Origin: Bacteroidales bacterium
GTDB lineage: Bacteria; Bacteroidota; Bacteroidia; Bacteroidales; VadinHA17
NCBI GenBank assembly: GCA_012517605.1
Contig: JAAYUS010000204.1
Location: forward strand, 1-35,123
Direction of reading: 5' to 3'
DNA: 35,123 bases
Shown: one piece after another, positions 7,788-17,034 of the stretch
Position numbering within the stretch: the stretch's first letter is position 1
Layout: the number at the start of each line of letters is the position of its first letter
Program-made: the position numbers and the translations under genes
Notes under the pieces: model-generated
Seen by the model: the letters and a program-made list of their open reading frames with translations, nothing else
What the model was told of the DNA's origin: nothing
The model's database searches: none

Positions 7788-8405
7788 ATGGGAACCGATG
7801 CTTACCTTACAATAAAATCATCATCTGAGGGTCTTTACAAGGAAAAAGGAAGCAGGTTTGTCTCGTATGCATTCCCTGTCACGACCCAGGAAGACATAAA
7901 GACACATCTTGAGACAATCAGGAAGCAGCATCATGCGGCAAGACATCATTGCTATGCATGGATGCTTGGAAGCACCAGGGAGAACTTCAGGGCAAATGAT
8001 GACGGAGAACCATCAGGAAGTGCAGGCAAACCAATCCTCGGTCAGATAAATTCATTCAACCTTACCAATGTACTGGTTGTCGTTGTAAGATATTTCGGCG
8101 GCAAGCTTCTTGGAGTCCCCGGACTTATCAATGCCTACCGGACAGCGGCTGAATCAGCGATCAGGAATGCCGAAATCATCAGATGTGTTGAGCTAGAACA
8201 TTTTGATATTGAATTTCCATACTCATCACTTAATGATGTCATGAAAATAATAAAGGACGAGGATGTTGACCATGAAAACCGGAAGTTTGAGATGGTCTGT
8301 TCAATGGCAGTGAATGTCAGGCCGTCAGAGTCAGAAAGAATTAAAAGTTTATTCTCAAGGATAGCGGGATTAAAACTCCTGCGGGCCGGTGAAGGCAGAA
8401 AATGA
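7788..8405 (+). CDS. YigZ/IMPACT family protein (UPF0029)
   Basis: 205 residues from the ATG at 7788. An ATG at 7734 would add 18 residues with no family similarity. The N-terminal UPF0029 domain has KEKGSRFVSYAFPV, RHHCYAW, NDDGEPSGSAGKPIL and VVVRYFGGKLLGVPGL, all hallmarks of YigZ. A small C-terminal domain (about 130-205) has the usual EF-G-domain-like pattern. Family members are soluble proteins of uncertain function, linked to translation control through similarity to eukaryotic IMPACT. It is followed after 106 bp by pyrB on the same strand, with its own promoter. Confidence 0.92.
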   Translation: MGTDAYLTIKSSSEGLYKEKGSRFVSYAFPVTTQEDIKTHLETIRKQHHAARHHCYAWMLGSTRENFRANDDGEPSGSAGKPILGQINSFNLTNVLVVVVRYFGGKLLGVPGLINAYRTAAESAIRNAEIIRCVELEHFDIEFPYSSLNDVMKIIKDEDVDHENRKFEMVCSMAVNVRPSESERIKSLFSRIAGLKLLRAGEGRK

Positions 8406-8465
8406 TGGCCTTTAAAAGTTGTTAGTTAATTATCAACATGCTAATGACCGGAGCCATTTCATAAG

Positions 8466-8473
8466 TAAATTTG
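8466..8473 (+). promoter_or_regulatory. Likely -7 box of the pyrB-pyrI promoter
   Basis: TAAATTTG matches the TAnnTTTG consensus exactly; no clear TTTG lies 18-19 bp upstream. It is 39 bp before the chosen pyrB start and downstream of the longer-frame start at 8419, so it supports the later start. Confidence 0.45.
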
Positions 8474-8511
8474 ATAGTATTCTCAACATGCCTTTTCAAA
8501 ATCAGATCATA

Positions 8512-9420
8512 ATGAAAAACAAGAGTTTAGTATCGATCGATGATCTTACCACGGATGAGATCATGAAGATACTTGATGATGCTGCTGAATTCGAGAAAAA
8601 TCCTGTCCAGGACCTCCTTCTTGGAAAGGTAATTGCAACTTTGTTCTTTGAGCCTTCAACCCGTACCCGTTTAAGCTTTGAGAGTGCAATCAGCCGCCTT
8701 GGCGGTAAGATTGTCGGATTCTCGGATGCCGGAGTATCAAGTGTCTCAAAGGGAGAAACTTTGCACGACACAATAAAAATGGTGAGCAGTTACAGCGATC
8801 TTATTGTAATGAGGCATCCGGTTGAAGGAAGCGCCAGGTATGCAAGCGAGATATCTCCCGTTCCTGTCATTAATGCAGGTGACGGAGCAAACCAGCATCC
8901 TACCCAGACTCTCCTTGACATGTATTCTATACGGAAAACCCAGGGGACACTTGACAATCTTAATATTTTCATGGTCGGCGACCTTAAATACGGAAGGACT
9001 GTACATTCACTGATGATGGCAATGTCGAGATGGAATACGACATTTAATTTTATTTCGCCGGAGGAGCTCAAAATGCCTGAGGAATTCAAGCTTTACCTTG
9101 ACAACCTCGGATTGAAGTATTACGAACATCTCGACTTTACCGACATTATCTCAAAGGCAGACATTATCTACATGACCAGGGTGCAGAAGGAAAGGTTTTC
9201 AGACCCAATAGAATATGAGAAGGTTAAGAATGTCTATGTACTTAAGAATTCGATGCTTGCAAACACCAAGGCCAACATGAGGATCCTGCATCCTCTGCCG
9301 AGGGTCAATGAAATTCATACTGACGTTGATTCGAACCCTAAAGCTTATTATTTTGAACAGGCTTTAAACGGAGTGTTCACACGTCAGGCCATACTTTGTT
9401 CACTTTTGGGAATTAAATAA
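8512..9420 (+). CDS. pyrB: Aspartate carbamoyltransferase catalytic subunit
   Basis: 302 residues from the ATG at 8512 ([11 protein letters not shown]). This is the usual beginning of Bacteroidota PyrB, so the in-frame ATGs at 8419 and 8488 are rejected. It condenses carbamoyl phosphate with aspartate in pyrimidine synthesis. The carbamoyl-phosphate motif [15 protein letters not shown] holds S49-T-R-T-R53, the 80s loop has SVSKGET with K80, and [22 protein letters not shown] and [14 protein letters not shown] are all present. All expected catalytic motifs are intact. The regulatory subunit gene starts 8 bp after the stop, so the pair forms an enteric-type allosteric enzyme. Confidence 0.97.
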   Translation: MKNKSLVSIDDLTTDEIMKILDDAAEFEKNPVQDLLLGKVIATLFFEPSTRTRLSFESAISRLGGKIVGFSDAGVSSVSKGETLHDTIKMVSSYSDLIVMRHPVEGSARYASEISPVPVINAGDGANQHPTQTLLDMYSIRKTQGTLDNLNIFMVGDLKYGRTVHSLMMAMSRWNTTFNFISPEELKMPEEFKLYLDNLGLKYYEHLDFTDIISKADIIYMTRVQKERFSDPIEYEKVKNVYVLKNSMLANTKANMRILHPLPRVNEIHTDVDSNPKAYYFEQALNGVFTRQAILCSLLGIK

Positions 9421-9428
9421 AGCATAAC

Positions 9429-9887
9429 ATGAAAGAACCCAAACAGCTAAGCGTAAGCGCTATTCAAAACGGAACCGTTATCGATCACATTCCTGCAAAA
9501 AACCTGTTCAAGGTAATTTCAATCCTTGGTCTGGATCACATTGATAATCAGATTACTTTCGGCACAAACCTTGAAAGTAAGAAATTAGGAAGAAAAGCAA
9601 TCATAAAGATATCAGACAAGTTTTTTGAAGACGCTGATATAAACAGGATTGCACTGGTTGCGCCGGATGCAAAACTAAATATTATCAGGGATTATGAAGT
9701 TGTTGAGAAAAAGGTTGTTGAAGTACCTGATTCCATCGTCGGAATTGCCAGATGCATGAACCCCAAATGCATTACAAATTTTGAACAGGTAACCACAAGG
9801 TTCAGGGTTGTTTCAAAGAAAAATGTGGCACTTAAATGCCATTATTGTGAAAAGATTACGAACCAGGAGAATCTTCACATAATCTGA
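9429..9887 (+). CDS. pyrI: Aspartate carbamoyltransferase regulatory subunit
   Basis: 152 residues, the normal PyrI length. The N-terminal allosteric domain (about 1-100) binds nucleotides, and [14 protein letters not shown] is the family signature. The C-terminal zinc domain has C109, C114, C137 and C140, nearly the same positions as in Escherichia coli PyrI; this site holds the subunit onto PyrB. It is 8 bp after pyrB and so in the same operon. Its stop is 2 bp from that of the converging DUF4293 gene, with no terminator between them. Confidence 0.97.
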   Translation: MKEPKQLSVSAIQNGTVIDHIPAKNLFKVISILGLDHIDNQITFGTNLESKKLGRKAIIKISDKFFEDADINRIALVAPDAKLNIIRDYEVVEKKVVEVPDSIVGIARCMNPKCITNFEQVTTRFRVVSKKNVALKCHYCEKITNQENLHII

Positions 9888-9889
9888 AT

Positions 9890-10357
9890 TCAGCGAAGCC
9901 TGTCGTAGGAACGTATCAGATCATCATCTTTTCTTATGCCCCTGTGAGCCAGCAGGCAAAGAACAAACACTACAAAGGGTATTATCATCCTGAATCCCGG
10001 GATAAGCGACACTTCATAGCGGCCAGTTATATATACCAAGTAAAATATTGTAAGGGCAGCCGAAGCTGCGGTTAACAGGCCGAGAATTTTAGCAAGAAAG
10101 AGCTGGACTTTTCTGTTCTTGTAGATAAAAATGTCTGAAACAGAAATGATGCCAATGAAAATAAAAAGGATCGTAAGAAAGAAATGATTCCCTGAACGGA
10201 CAAATTCCTCTCCGCCTACGGATTTCCACAAACCACTGAAGTCCATCATTATTCTTGTTCCGGCATCATTGCTGAAATTAAAATAATCACCGCTAAGGAA
10301 TATTACTGACAGTAAAAATGTCAATAGAAGATAAACGGTTTGAATTCTTTGGATCAT
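9890..10357 (-). CDS. DUF4293 family four-helix membrane protein
   Basis: 155 residues. It starts MIQRIQTVYLLLTFLL, the family signature of DUF4293, and has four predicted membrane helices at about 6-24, 60-78, 88-110 and 122-140. It ends in a charged tail with KDDD and RSYDRLR. A hydrophilic loop of about 30 residues separates helices 1 and 2. Function is unknown; the family is largely limited to Bacteroidota. The gene stands alone with its own -7 box at 10382-10389. It should lie in the inner membrane. Confidence 0.87.
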   Translation of the reverse strand: MIQRIQTVYLLLTFLLSVIFLSGDYFNFSNDAGTRIMMDFSGLWKSVGGEEFVRSGNHFFLTILFIFIGIISVSDIFIYKNRKVQLFLAKILGLLTAASAALTIFYLVYITGRYEVSLIPGFRMIIPFVVFVLCLLAHRGIRKDDDLIRSYDRLR

Positions 10358-10381
10358 CTGTATTATTTTTTATGAAAGTTG

Positions 10382-10389
10382 CAAAATTA
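10382..10389 (-). promoter_or_regulatory. Likely -7 box for the DUF4293 gene
   Basis: On the minus strand this reads TAATTTTG, an exact TAnnTTTG match, 25 bp upstream of the ATG. The -33 position is only T-rich (no TTTG). Confidence 0.5.
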
Positions 10390-10512
10390 GCTTGTTTTAT
10401 TGAATACTTAAAAAACATGACCATGAATATGATAAACTTTCCAATTCCCTCATTTTATGATTATTTAACAAATTTTCGGATTTCCTGTCTCATTTTGAAC
10501 TTCCAAATCTTC

Positions 10513-10520
10513 TACATTTG
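10513..10520 (+). promoter_or_regulatory. Likely -7 box of the RND efflux operon
   Basis: TACATTTG matches TAnnTTTG. A TTTG occurs upstream but only 15 bp away, shorter than the 18-19 bp seen at other promoters here. The leader to the adaptor ATG would be about 90 nt and contains the direct repeat at 10533-10553. Confidence 0.45.
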
Positions 10521-10532
10521 CCATGATAATTA

Positions 10533-10553
10533 ATGCAATATTTATGCAATATT
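10533..10553 (+). repeat. Short direct repeat, 11-bp period, upstream of the efflux operon
   Basis: ATGCAATATT occurs at 10533-10542 and again at 10544-10553. The period is one helical turn, and the second copy forms the palindrome CAATATTG. It lies just downstream of the predicted transcription start, where a repressor site would be expected. Operator function is inferred. Confidence 0.4.
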
Positions 10554-10615
10554 GAACTATCTGACATATAAAACGTTATTATCAAAAAATCCTAACATAA
10601 CACATAGATTTAAAA

Positions 10616-11725
10616 ATGAAGAAGAACAAAAATGCCATCATTATTATACTACTGGTATTAGTTGCAGCGGTCATAGTTTTTTATCCAAAAGTGAAACCCC
10701 TGCTGGGCTCGGGTTCCAAGCAGGGCATGCCTCCTGCAGGACAGGGTGGTGGAAGAGGCCCTGGTAGTCAGGGCAGGCAGGTCCTTAATGCAAGCGGATT
10801 GCTTATTCAGCCGTCTAAATTAAGTGACCTTTACAGGAGTATTGGAACCCTAAAGCCCGATGAGGTTGTTGAACTTGCGTTTGAAACATCCGGCAAGATC
10901 GTGGGCATTAATTTCACCGAAGGAACCAGGGTCAAAAAAGGCGATCTCCTTGCAAAAATAAATGACAGGCCTCTCCAGGCTCAGCTTGAAAAGCTCGTGG
11001 CCCAGAAAAAGCTTATTGAGGAAAAGGAATTCAGGCAGAGGAGCCTTCTTACAAAAGACGCCATCAGTCAGGAAAGCTATGACCAGATCGTTACAGAACT
11101 ACAGACAAACCAGGCTGATATTAACCTTGTGCTTGCAAGGATCGCCGAAACCGAACTGAGGGCTCCTTTTGACGGGATCATTGGCTTGAGATATGTGAGC
11201 GAAGGAAGTTATACGAATCCCTCCACAAAGATTGCCAGACTTGTCAAGATAAAACCAATAAAACTTGAATTTTCTGTGCCGGAAAGATACTCGAACACGG
11301 TAAAAATAGGATTCCCTGTTACATTTAGTGTTGACGGATCAAACACCGTGTATAAAGCATCAGTCTATGCCGTCGAACCACAGGTTGAAGAAAATACCAG
11401 GACTGTGGTAATAAGATCATTATACCCTAATTCCAATGAAGAACTTTCAGCTGGCAGATCTGCAACTATCACATTGCTTCTCTCCGAAATCGACAATGCC
11501 ATTGCCATACCAACGGAAGCACTTATTCCTCAGATGGAAGGAGAAACTGTTTTTGTTTACAGAAAAGGCAAAGCAGAATCGGTGAAGGTGATGACCGGGC
11601 TTCGTACAGAATCACTTATTCAGATCACTGACGGTCTCCGGTTTGGTGATACCCTCCTGACAACCGGGATCCTTCAGCTGCGACACAATCTGCCAGTGGT
11701 TCTTGATACACTTATCAAAAATTAA
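10616..11725 (+). CDS. RND efflux periplasmic adaptor (membrane fusion protein)
   Basis: 369 residues. An N-terminal membrane anchor (about 7-25) is followed by a glycine/proline-rich linker (about 31-53, GQGGGRGPGSQG). Then come the lipoyl half-motifs FETSGKIVGINFTEGTRVKKGD and LRAPFDGIIGLRYVSEGSY, flanking a short coiled hairpin (about 118-165). Beta-barrel and membrane-proximal domains complete the chain. There is no lipobox cysteine. It bridges the inner-membrane pump and the outer-membrane channel encoded next. The pump gene starts 21 bp downstream. Substrate range cannot be read from sequence. Confidence 0.93.
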   Translation: MKKNKNAIIIILLVLVAAVIVFYPKVKPLLGSGSKQGMPPAGQGGGRGPGSQGRQVLNASGLLIQPSKLSDLYRSIGTLKPDEVVELAFETSGKIVGINFTEGTRVKKGDLLAKINDRPLQAQLEKLVAQKKLIEEKEFRQRSLLTKDAISQESYDQIVTELQTNQADINLVLARIAETELRAPFDGIIGLRYVSEGSYTNPSTKIARLVKIKPIKLEFSVPERYSNTVKIGFPVTFSVDGSNTVYKASVYAVEPQVEENTRTVVIRSLYPNSNEELSAGRSATITLLLSEIDNAIAIPTEALIPQMEGETVFVYRKGKAESVKVMTGLRTESLIQITDGLRFGDTLLTTGILQLRHNLPVVLDTLIKN

Positions 11726-11746
11726 ACTTGAATTAACATTCAGATC

Positions 11747-14700
11747 ATGAGTCTTTCATCAACAAGTATAAATCGTCCGGTACTGGCAACGGTATTTGCG
11801 ATTGTCATCATGCTGTTCGGAATTGTCGGATTGACCTTTCTCGGGGTCAGGGAATTTCCAAGTGTCGACCCGGCAATTATCACTGTCAACACTTCATACC
11901 CGGGTGCAAATTCTGATGTTATTGAGACACAGATCACAGAACCGCTCGAGCAATCGATCAACGGTATTCCCGGAGTACGTACCCTGACAAGTGTTAGCAG
12001 CCAGGGATCAAGCAGGATCACTGTTGAATTTGAACTCTCGGTCGACCTGGAAACTGCGGCAAATGATGTCAGGGACAAGGTTTCTCAGGCACAGCGCAGA
12101 CTTCCGCAGGATTGCGATCCGCCTACAGTGACAAAGGCTGATGCAGATGCCAATCCGATCCTTTTCCTTACTGTAGAAAGTACAAAGAGATCGCTGCTCG
12201 AACTTTCGGAAATCGCTGATTTAACCCTTAAGGAACAGCTGCAAACAGTTTCGGGAGTCAGCGCCATAAATATTTTCGGCGAAAAGCGTTATTCGATGAG
12301 GCTTTGGATCGATCCTTCAAAACTTGCCGGATATGGTCTTACCCCCATGGACGTAAGAAGTGCTATTTCACGTGAGAATGTAGAGCTTCCTTCGGGCGCA
12401 ATTGAAGGGACTACCACACAGCTTACAATCAGGACTCTCGGTCTGATGACAACTCCAAAGGAATTCAATGAGCTGATAATTAAGCAGACAGGTGATCAGA
12501 TAGTACGTTTCAAGGATATCGGAAGGGCTGAACTTGGTCCTGAGGACATAAGAGGGATCCTTAAAAACAACGGAGTGCCAATGGTGATGCTTGCCGTCAT
12601 ACCACAGCCAGGGTCGAACCATATAGAAATAGTGGATGAAATTTACAGGAGGCTGACATATATCAGGAAAGACCTGCCGGAAGACGTAAAGGTGAATGTC
12701 AACTATGACAACACTGAGTACATCCGTTCATCCATAAAAGAGGTGCAGGACACTATTTATATTGCTTTCGCACTCGTTGTCATCATTATTTATTTCTTTC
12801 TCCGAAGCTGGCGGGCGACCATCATTCCGATCCTTGTTATTCCGGTGTCACTTGTTGGAGCCTTCTTTATAATGTACATAGCCGGATTTTCCATTAACGT
12901 TCTTACTTTGCTGGCAATAGTGCTTGCGATCGGAATCGTCGTTGATGATGCAATTGTCGTGATGGAGAACATCTACGTCAAGGTTGAATCAGGCATGTCT
13001 CCTCTGGAGGCCGGACTCAAAGGATCAAAAGAGATATATTTTGCAATTATTGCGACAACAATAACCCTGGTTTCAGTGTTCTTCCCGATTGTATTCCTCC
13101 AGGGGATGTCGGGACGGCTTTTCAGGGAATTCGGTATAGTTATGGCAGGTACAGTGACTATCTCTGCTTTCCTTGCCCTGTCTCTTACGCCAATGGTTTC
13201 GACCAAGCTTCTGCGGCATGAAAAGAACCATACATGGTTCTACAGAAAAACAGAACATTTTTTCCAGGTGCTGAATGACTGGTATAGAAATGCCCTTTCC
13301 TCATTCCTAAAACACCGCCAGTATGCTTTTGCGATATTGGTTGCTTCTGTTGGGCTCATAATAGTGCTTTGGATGTCCATACCTGCCGAGATGGCTCCTC
13401 TGGAAGACAGGTCGCAGGTGACAATAAATACTACTGCCACAGAAGGGGCAACTTATGAGTTCATGCTGTCATATGCCGATGAAATAGCAGAAATCGTCGA
13501 AAAGACAGTGCCTGAAAGGATTAGTTATACAACAATGGTGCGCGGAGGGTCAATGGCAAACATAAGAGTCACCCTCGTAAAACCTGATCAGCGAAGCAGG
13601 TCACAACAGGAAATTGCCGATCAGTTAGCAGTTGCTGTACGGTCAAGAACCCGTGCCAGGGCATTTGTACAACAACAATCAACCTTTGGGCAGAGACGTA
13701 TGGGTATGCCTGTACAATATGTTCTTCAGGCAACTTCCATTGATAAACTAAGGGAAGTGCTACCTGCATTCATGAGCAAGGTAAGTGAAAGTGACGTTCT
13801 GCAGATGGCTGATGTCAATCTCAAATTCACAAAGCCCGAACTAAGAATCCATATAAACAGGGATAAGGCAATCACCCTGGGAGTCTCGACGCAAAGCATC
13901 GGACAGACACTTCAACTTGCCTTGAGCGGCCAGCGTTTCGGATATTTCTTTATGAACGGAAAGCAATATCAGATACTTGGAGAGCTTGCACGTGCAGACC
14001 GCAACAAGCCGCTCGATCTGAAGTCACTATATGTCAGAAGCAGTTCCGGCAAAATGATCCAGTTCGATAATCTTGTCACACTGTCGGAAGAAACAGCTCC
14101 GCCACAGCTCTACAGATACAACAGGTTTGTTGCCGCAACAGTATCTGCTGGTCTGGCAAAAGGGAAAACAATAAGTGAAGGAATTGATGAAATGGACAGA
14201 ATTGCCAAGGAAACCCTGGATGATTCATTCAGGACTGCTCTTGCCGGCGACTCAAAGGACTTTATGGAAAGTTCCTCAAGCCTCATGTTCGCATTCACTC
14301 TGGCGCTTATTCTGATATTCCTTGTACTGGCTGCCCAGTTCGAGAGCTTCAAGGATCCTCTGATTGTTATGATGACTGTTCCCCTTGCTATGACAGGAGC
14401 TCTTATCTTCATGTGGTATTTCGGCATAACGATGAATATTTTCAGCCAGATCGGATTGATAATGCTTATCGGGCTCGTTTCAAAGAACGGGATTCTTATA
14501 GTCGAGTTTGCCAACCAGAGAAAAGCCGCAGGCTCATCCAAATTTGAAGCGATTAAACATGCAGCTGCATCAAGGTTCCGCCCCATCCTGATGACAAGCC
14601 TTGCTACAATCCTTGGCATTTCTCCTCTTGCTCTCGGCTTCGGAGAAGGAGCTCAGAGCCGTGTTGCAATGGGTATTACTGTGGTAGGAGGAATGTTGTT

Positions 14701-14800
14701 CTCAACCTTTTTAACCTTGTTTGTTGTTCCGGCAATTTATACATATATATCAAGTGAATCTAAAACGAAAACTGATGAAAACAAAGCTTCTGCTGTATAG
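11747..14800 (+). CDS. RND multidrug efflux pump, HAE1/AcrB type
   Basis: 1017 residues, the usual size of the inner-membrane trimer subunit. There are twelve membrane helices in two similar halves, each with a large periplasmic loop. The proton-relay aspartates of helix 4 are D400 and D401 in GIVVDDAIVVMEN. The partner lysine of helix 10 is K913 in LVSKNGILIVEFANQ. The first helix (RPVLATVFAIVIMLFGIVGL) and the early motif FPSVDPAIITV are typical of drug exporters rather than metal exporters, which have a different helix-4 motif. Its last 26 bp overlap the TolC-type gene, suggesting translational coupling. Confidence 0.95.
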   Translation: MSLSSTSINRPVLATVFAIVIMLFGIVGLTFLGVREFPSVDPAIITVNTSYPGANSDVIETQITEPLEQSINGIPGVRTLTSVSSQGSSRITVEFELSVDLETAANDVRDKVSQAQRRLPQDCDPPTVTKADADANPILFLTVESTKRSLLELSEIADLTLKEQLQTVSGVSAINIFGEKRYSMRLWIDPSKLAGYGLTPMDVRSAISRENVELPSGAIEGTTTQLTIRTLGLMTTPKEFNELIIKQTGDQIVRFKDIGRAELGPEDIRGILKNNGVPMVMLAVIPQPGSNHIEIVDEIYRRLTYIRKDLPEDVKVNVNYDNTEYIRSSIKEVQDTIYIAFALVVIIIYFFLRSWRATIIPILVIPVSLVGAFFIMYIAGFSINVLTLLAIVLAIGIVVDDAIVVMENIYVKVESGMSPLEAGLKGSKEIYFAIIATTITLVSVFFPIVFLQGMSGRLFREFGIVMAGTVTISAFLALSLTPMVSTKLLRHEKNHTWFYRKTEHFFQVLNDWYRNALSSFLKHRQYAFAILVASVGLIIVLWMSIPAEMAPLEDRSQVTINTTATEGATYEFMLSYADEIAEIVEKTVPERISYTTMVRGGSMANIRVTLVKPDQRSRSQQEIADQLAVAVRSRTRARAFVQQQSTFGQRRMGMPVQYVLQATSIDKLREVLPAFMSKVSESDVLQMADVNLKFTKPELRIHINRDKAITLGVSTQSIGQTLQLALSGQRFGYFFMNGKQYQILGELARADRNKPLDLKSLYVRSSSGKMIQFDNLVTLSEETAPPQLYRYNRFVAATVSAGLAKGKTISEGIDEMDRIAKETLDDSFRTALAGDSKDFMESSSSLMFAFTLALILIFLVLAAQFESFKDPLIVMMTVPLAMTGALIFMWYFGITMNIFSQIGLIMLIGLVSKNGILIVEFANQRKAAGSSKFEAIKHAAASRFRPILMTSLATILGISPLALGFGEGAQSRVAMGITVVGGMLFSTFLTLFVVPAIYTYISSESKTKTDENKASAV

Positions 14801-16097
14801 TATTTTTTTAATTTGTTTTGGTTTATCTGTCAGGGCTCAAAAGGTTTATAATCTTGATGATTGTATCAAAACCGGCCTTGAGCGTAACTTTTCCCTGCTT
14901 ATAACCAGGAACAATGAGGCTATAGCTAAGAACAATTTCACTTTAGGAAATGCCGGTTTTCTGCCGTCGCTCGACCTGTCAAGCAGGTACAGCGGTACTT
15001 TGAACGATATCAGGCGCGAGATGACCGACGGAACTGAAACAACATCAAACGGAGAAAACAATACTGTGACAACAGCAGGTCTCACAGCAAACATGACTAT
15101 TTTTAACGGTTTTAATGTGGTGACCTCTTACAAAAAACTCAATGAGCTCAAACAGGTTGGGGAGCTTAACACACAGCTGTCGATAGAAAACCTTGTAGCT
15201 GATATTATTTCGGCTTATTATAATTACATACAGCAGATCGAACTCCGCAACAACCTCCAATATGCTGTGGCTCTCTCAAAAGAGCGTCTAAGGATCGATG
15301 AGGACAGATATCTTCTTGGATCAAGCTCAAAGATGCAGGTATTGCAGTCACGTGTTTATCTGAATGCCGACAGTTCAAGGCTTTCCAGGCAGCTGGAAGT
15401 AGTAAGGGCTGCTGAGATAAGGCTTAATGAACTCATGGCTGTGGAAGATCTGAGCCAGAAATTTATGACTTCCGATACTTCAGTCAAAGTGATGCCTGAC
15501 CTGCTTTATGAAACTCTCCTCGATGAAACTCTGGCAAAAAACACAAGTCTTCAAATAGCAGCTAAGAATAAAACAATATCGGAATATGATTACAGAATAA
15601 TTGCTTCCCGAAGTTATCCATATCTTAATGCTTCAACAGGATATTCGTACTCCCTGAATACATATTCATCAAGCCTCACCGACAAGCAACATACTAAAGG
15701 ATTAAATTATGGATTGACACTCGGGATGAACATTTTCGACGGCTTTAATCAAAGAAGGAGTATCAAGAATGCAGCTATCGATATTAATAATAAAGATCTG
15801 AGACTAAAGGAAATTGAGCAGGGAGTCAGGGCTGATCTTATAACACTTTACAGCGCCTACAGTAATTTTCTGAGGCTCATTACCCTTGAAAACCAGAACC
15901 TTCAGACAGCGACAGAGAACCTGGAAATCGCAATTGACATGTACAAGCTGGGAAGTCTTTCGGGCCTTGATCTCAGAGAGGTTCAGAAAAGCCTCCTTGA
16001 TGCTCGCGAAAGTCTGTTCTCAGTGGAATACCAGGCAAAGCTTGCCGAAATATCCCTGATGATGATTTCAGGCAGGATAATGGAGTATCTTCAGTAG
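14775..16097 (+). CDS. TolC-family outer-membrane efflux channel
   Basis: 440 residues from the ATG at 14775, which gives a proper signal peptide (MKTKLLLYSIFLICFGLSVRAQ). The longer frame from 14721 lacks one and overlaps the pump further. Two long OEP domains of alternating coiled helices and strands are seen, each opening with a pattern like LDDCIKTGLERNFSL or the equivalent NIFDGFNQRRSI. It has no lipobox, so it is of the TolC rather than the OprM lipoprotein type. It is the third gene of the efflux operon. No terminator is apparent in the 45 bp before the next gene. Confidence 0.92.
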   Translation: MKTKLLLYSIFLICFGLSVRAQKVYNLDDCIKTGLERNFSLLITRNNEAIAKNNFTLGNAGFLPSLDLSSRYSGTLNDIRREMTDGTETTSNGENNTVTTAGLTANMTIFNGFNVVTSYKKLNELKQVGELNTQLSIENLVADIISAYYNYIQQIELRNNLQYAVALSKERLRIDEDRYLLGSSSKMQVLQSRVYLNADSSRLSRQLEVVRAAEIRLNELMAVEDLSQKFMTSDTSVKVMPDLLYETLLDETLAKNTSLQIAAKNKTISEYDYRIIASRSYPYLNASTGYSYSLNTYSSSLTDKQHTKGLNYGLTLGMNIFDGFNQRRSIKNAAIDINNKDLRLKEIEQGVRADLITLYSAYSNFLRLITLENQNLQTATENLEIAIDMYKLGSLSGLDLREVQKSLLDARESLFSVEYQAKLAEISLMMISGRIMEYLQ

Positions 16098-16117
16098 AAT
16101 CTGAAGCGCTAATTACG

Positions 16118-16125
16118 TATATTTG
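16118..16125 (+). promoter_or_regulatory. Likely -7 box of the nucleoside phosphorylase gene
   Basis: TATATTTG matches TAnnTTTG exactly, 17 bp before the ATG, which would give a leader of only about 10 nt. No TTTG at the -33 position. Confidence 0.45.
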
Positions 16126-16142
16126 TCTTTCATTTTTTCATC

Positions 16143-17006
16143 ATGGAAAAGAAAACTGAACTGATAACCAACAGTGACGGGAGCATTTTTCATCTTCATC
16201 TGCTTCCTGATGAAATTTCCGATAAGATAATAATTGTTGGAGATCCGGCCCGAGTTGAAATGCTTGCATCGCTCTTTGAAACCATAAGGGTCAGAAAAGA
16301 GAACAGGGAATTCAGGACCGTGACCGGCAGCTATGAAGGGAACGAGCTTACAATTATATCGTCAGGGATAGGAACCGACAATATTGATATTCTGATCAAC
16401 GAGTTAGATGCCCTTGCTAACATCAATCTCCAGACAGGCGAAATCAGGGAGGAACCTGTTTCACTCACTTTAATAAGGCTGGGAACTTCGGGAGGTATAA
16501 GATCTGATGTCCCTGCCGGGTCGTGTGTTATGGCTGAAACGGCTATTGGATTTGACGGCCTCATACATTTTTATGAAGGTTATGACTGGCTCCTAGACAA
16601 TATCCTGACCTCAGTGCTGGCCGATTATCTTGAATGGCCCGATACCCTGTCATTCCCGTATGCAGTAAATGCCAGCAGTGAACTTCTAGACCTTTTCAGC
16701 AAGGAAGATTTCATAAGAGGAATAACTGTTTCCGCGCCTGGATTCTATGCTCCCCAGGGACGAAGGCTTAGGTTAAACCCATTTGACGGAGAGATAAACG
16801 AGAAGCTGGCAAAATTTTCATTCAGGGGAAAAACAATCAGTAATTACGAGATGGAAAGCTCGGCAATATATGGCCTTTCGGGTTTGCTGGGACATAAGGC
16901 TCTGACTTTCTGTGCGGTAATTGGGAACCGGGTCACCGGAGAATTCATAAATGATTATAAACCTCTGATAATGAATATTGCCACACGGATTATGAAGACT
17001 ATCTGA
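16143..17006 (+). CDS. Nucleoside phosphorylase, uridine-phosphorylase-like
   Basis: 287 residues of the PNP/UDP phosphorylase fold. Phosphate-site motifs are GDPARV (R37), SSGIGTDNI and IRLGTSGGI (R112). The ribose-binding acidic stretch is YEMESSAIYGL (E236, E238). In uridine phosphorylase the base is recognised by a Q-x-R pair, and here Q205-G-R207 stands at the matching place (VSAPGFYAPQGRR), so uridine is the likely substrate. It would salvage uracil and ribose-1-phosphate in the cytoplasm. Specificity is inferred from this motif. It converges on the WbpP-type epimerase gene. Confidence 0.88.
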   Translation: MEKKTELITNSDGSIFHLHLLPDEISDKIIIVGDPARVEMLASLFETIRVRKENREFRTVTGSYEGNELTIISSGIGTDNIDILINELDALANINLQTGEIREEPVSLTLIRLGTSGGIRSDVPAGSCVMAETAIGFDGLIHFYEGYDWLLDNILTSVLADYLEWPDTLSFPYAVNASSELLDLFSKEDFIRGITVSAPGFYAPQGRRLRLNPFDGEINEKLAKFSFRGKTISNYEMESSAIYGLSGLLGHKALTFCAVIGNRVTGEFINDYKPLIMNIATRIMKTI

Positions 17007-17018
17007 CAGCTAAAAAAT

Positions 17019-17034
17019 GTAACAAATGTTACAA
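17019..17034. repeat. Short inverted repeat between two converging genes
   Basis: TGTAAC, four bases, GTTACA. It overlaps the stop codon of the epimerase. The 6-bp AT-rich stem is weak as a terminator; it could be a protein site or chance. Confidence 0.3.

Noticed and set aside
14110-14619. 169-codon minus-strand frame
   Set aside because: Lies inside the RND pump gene; its hydrophobic pattern is the mirror of the pump's membrane helices.
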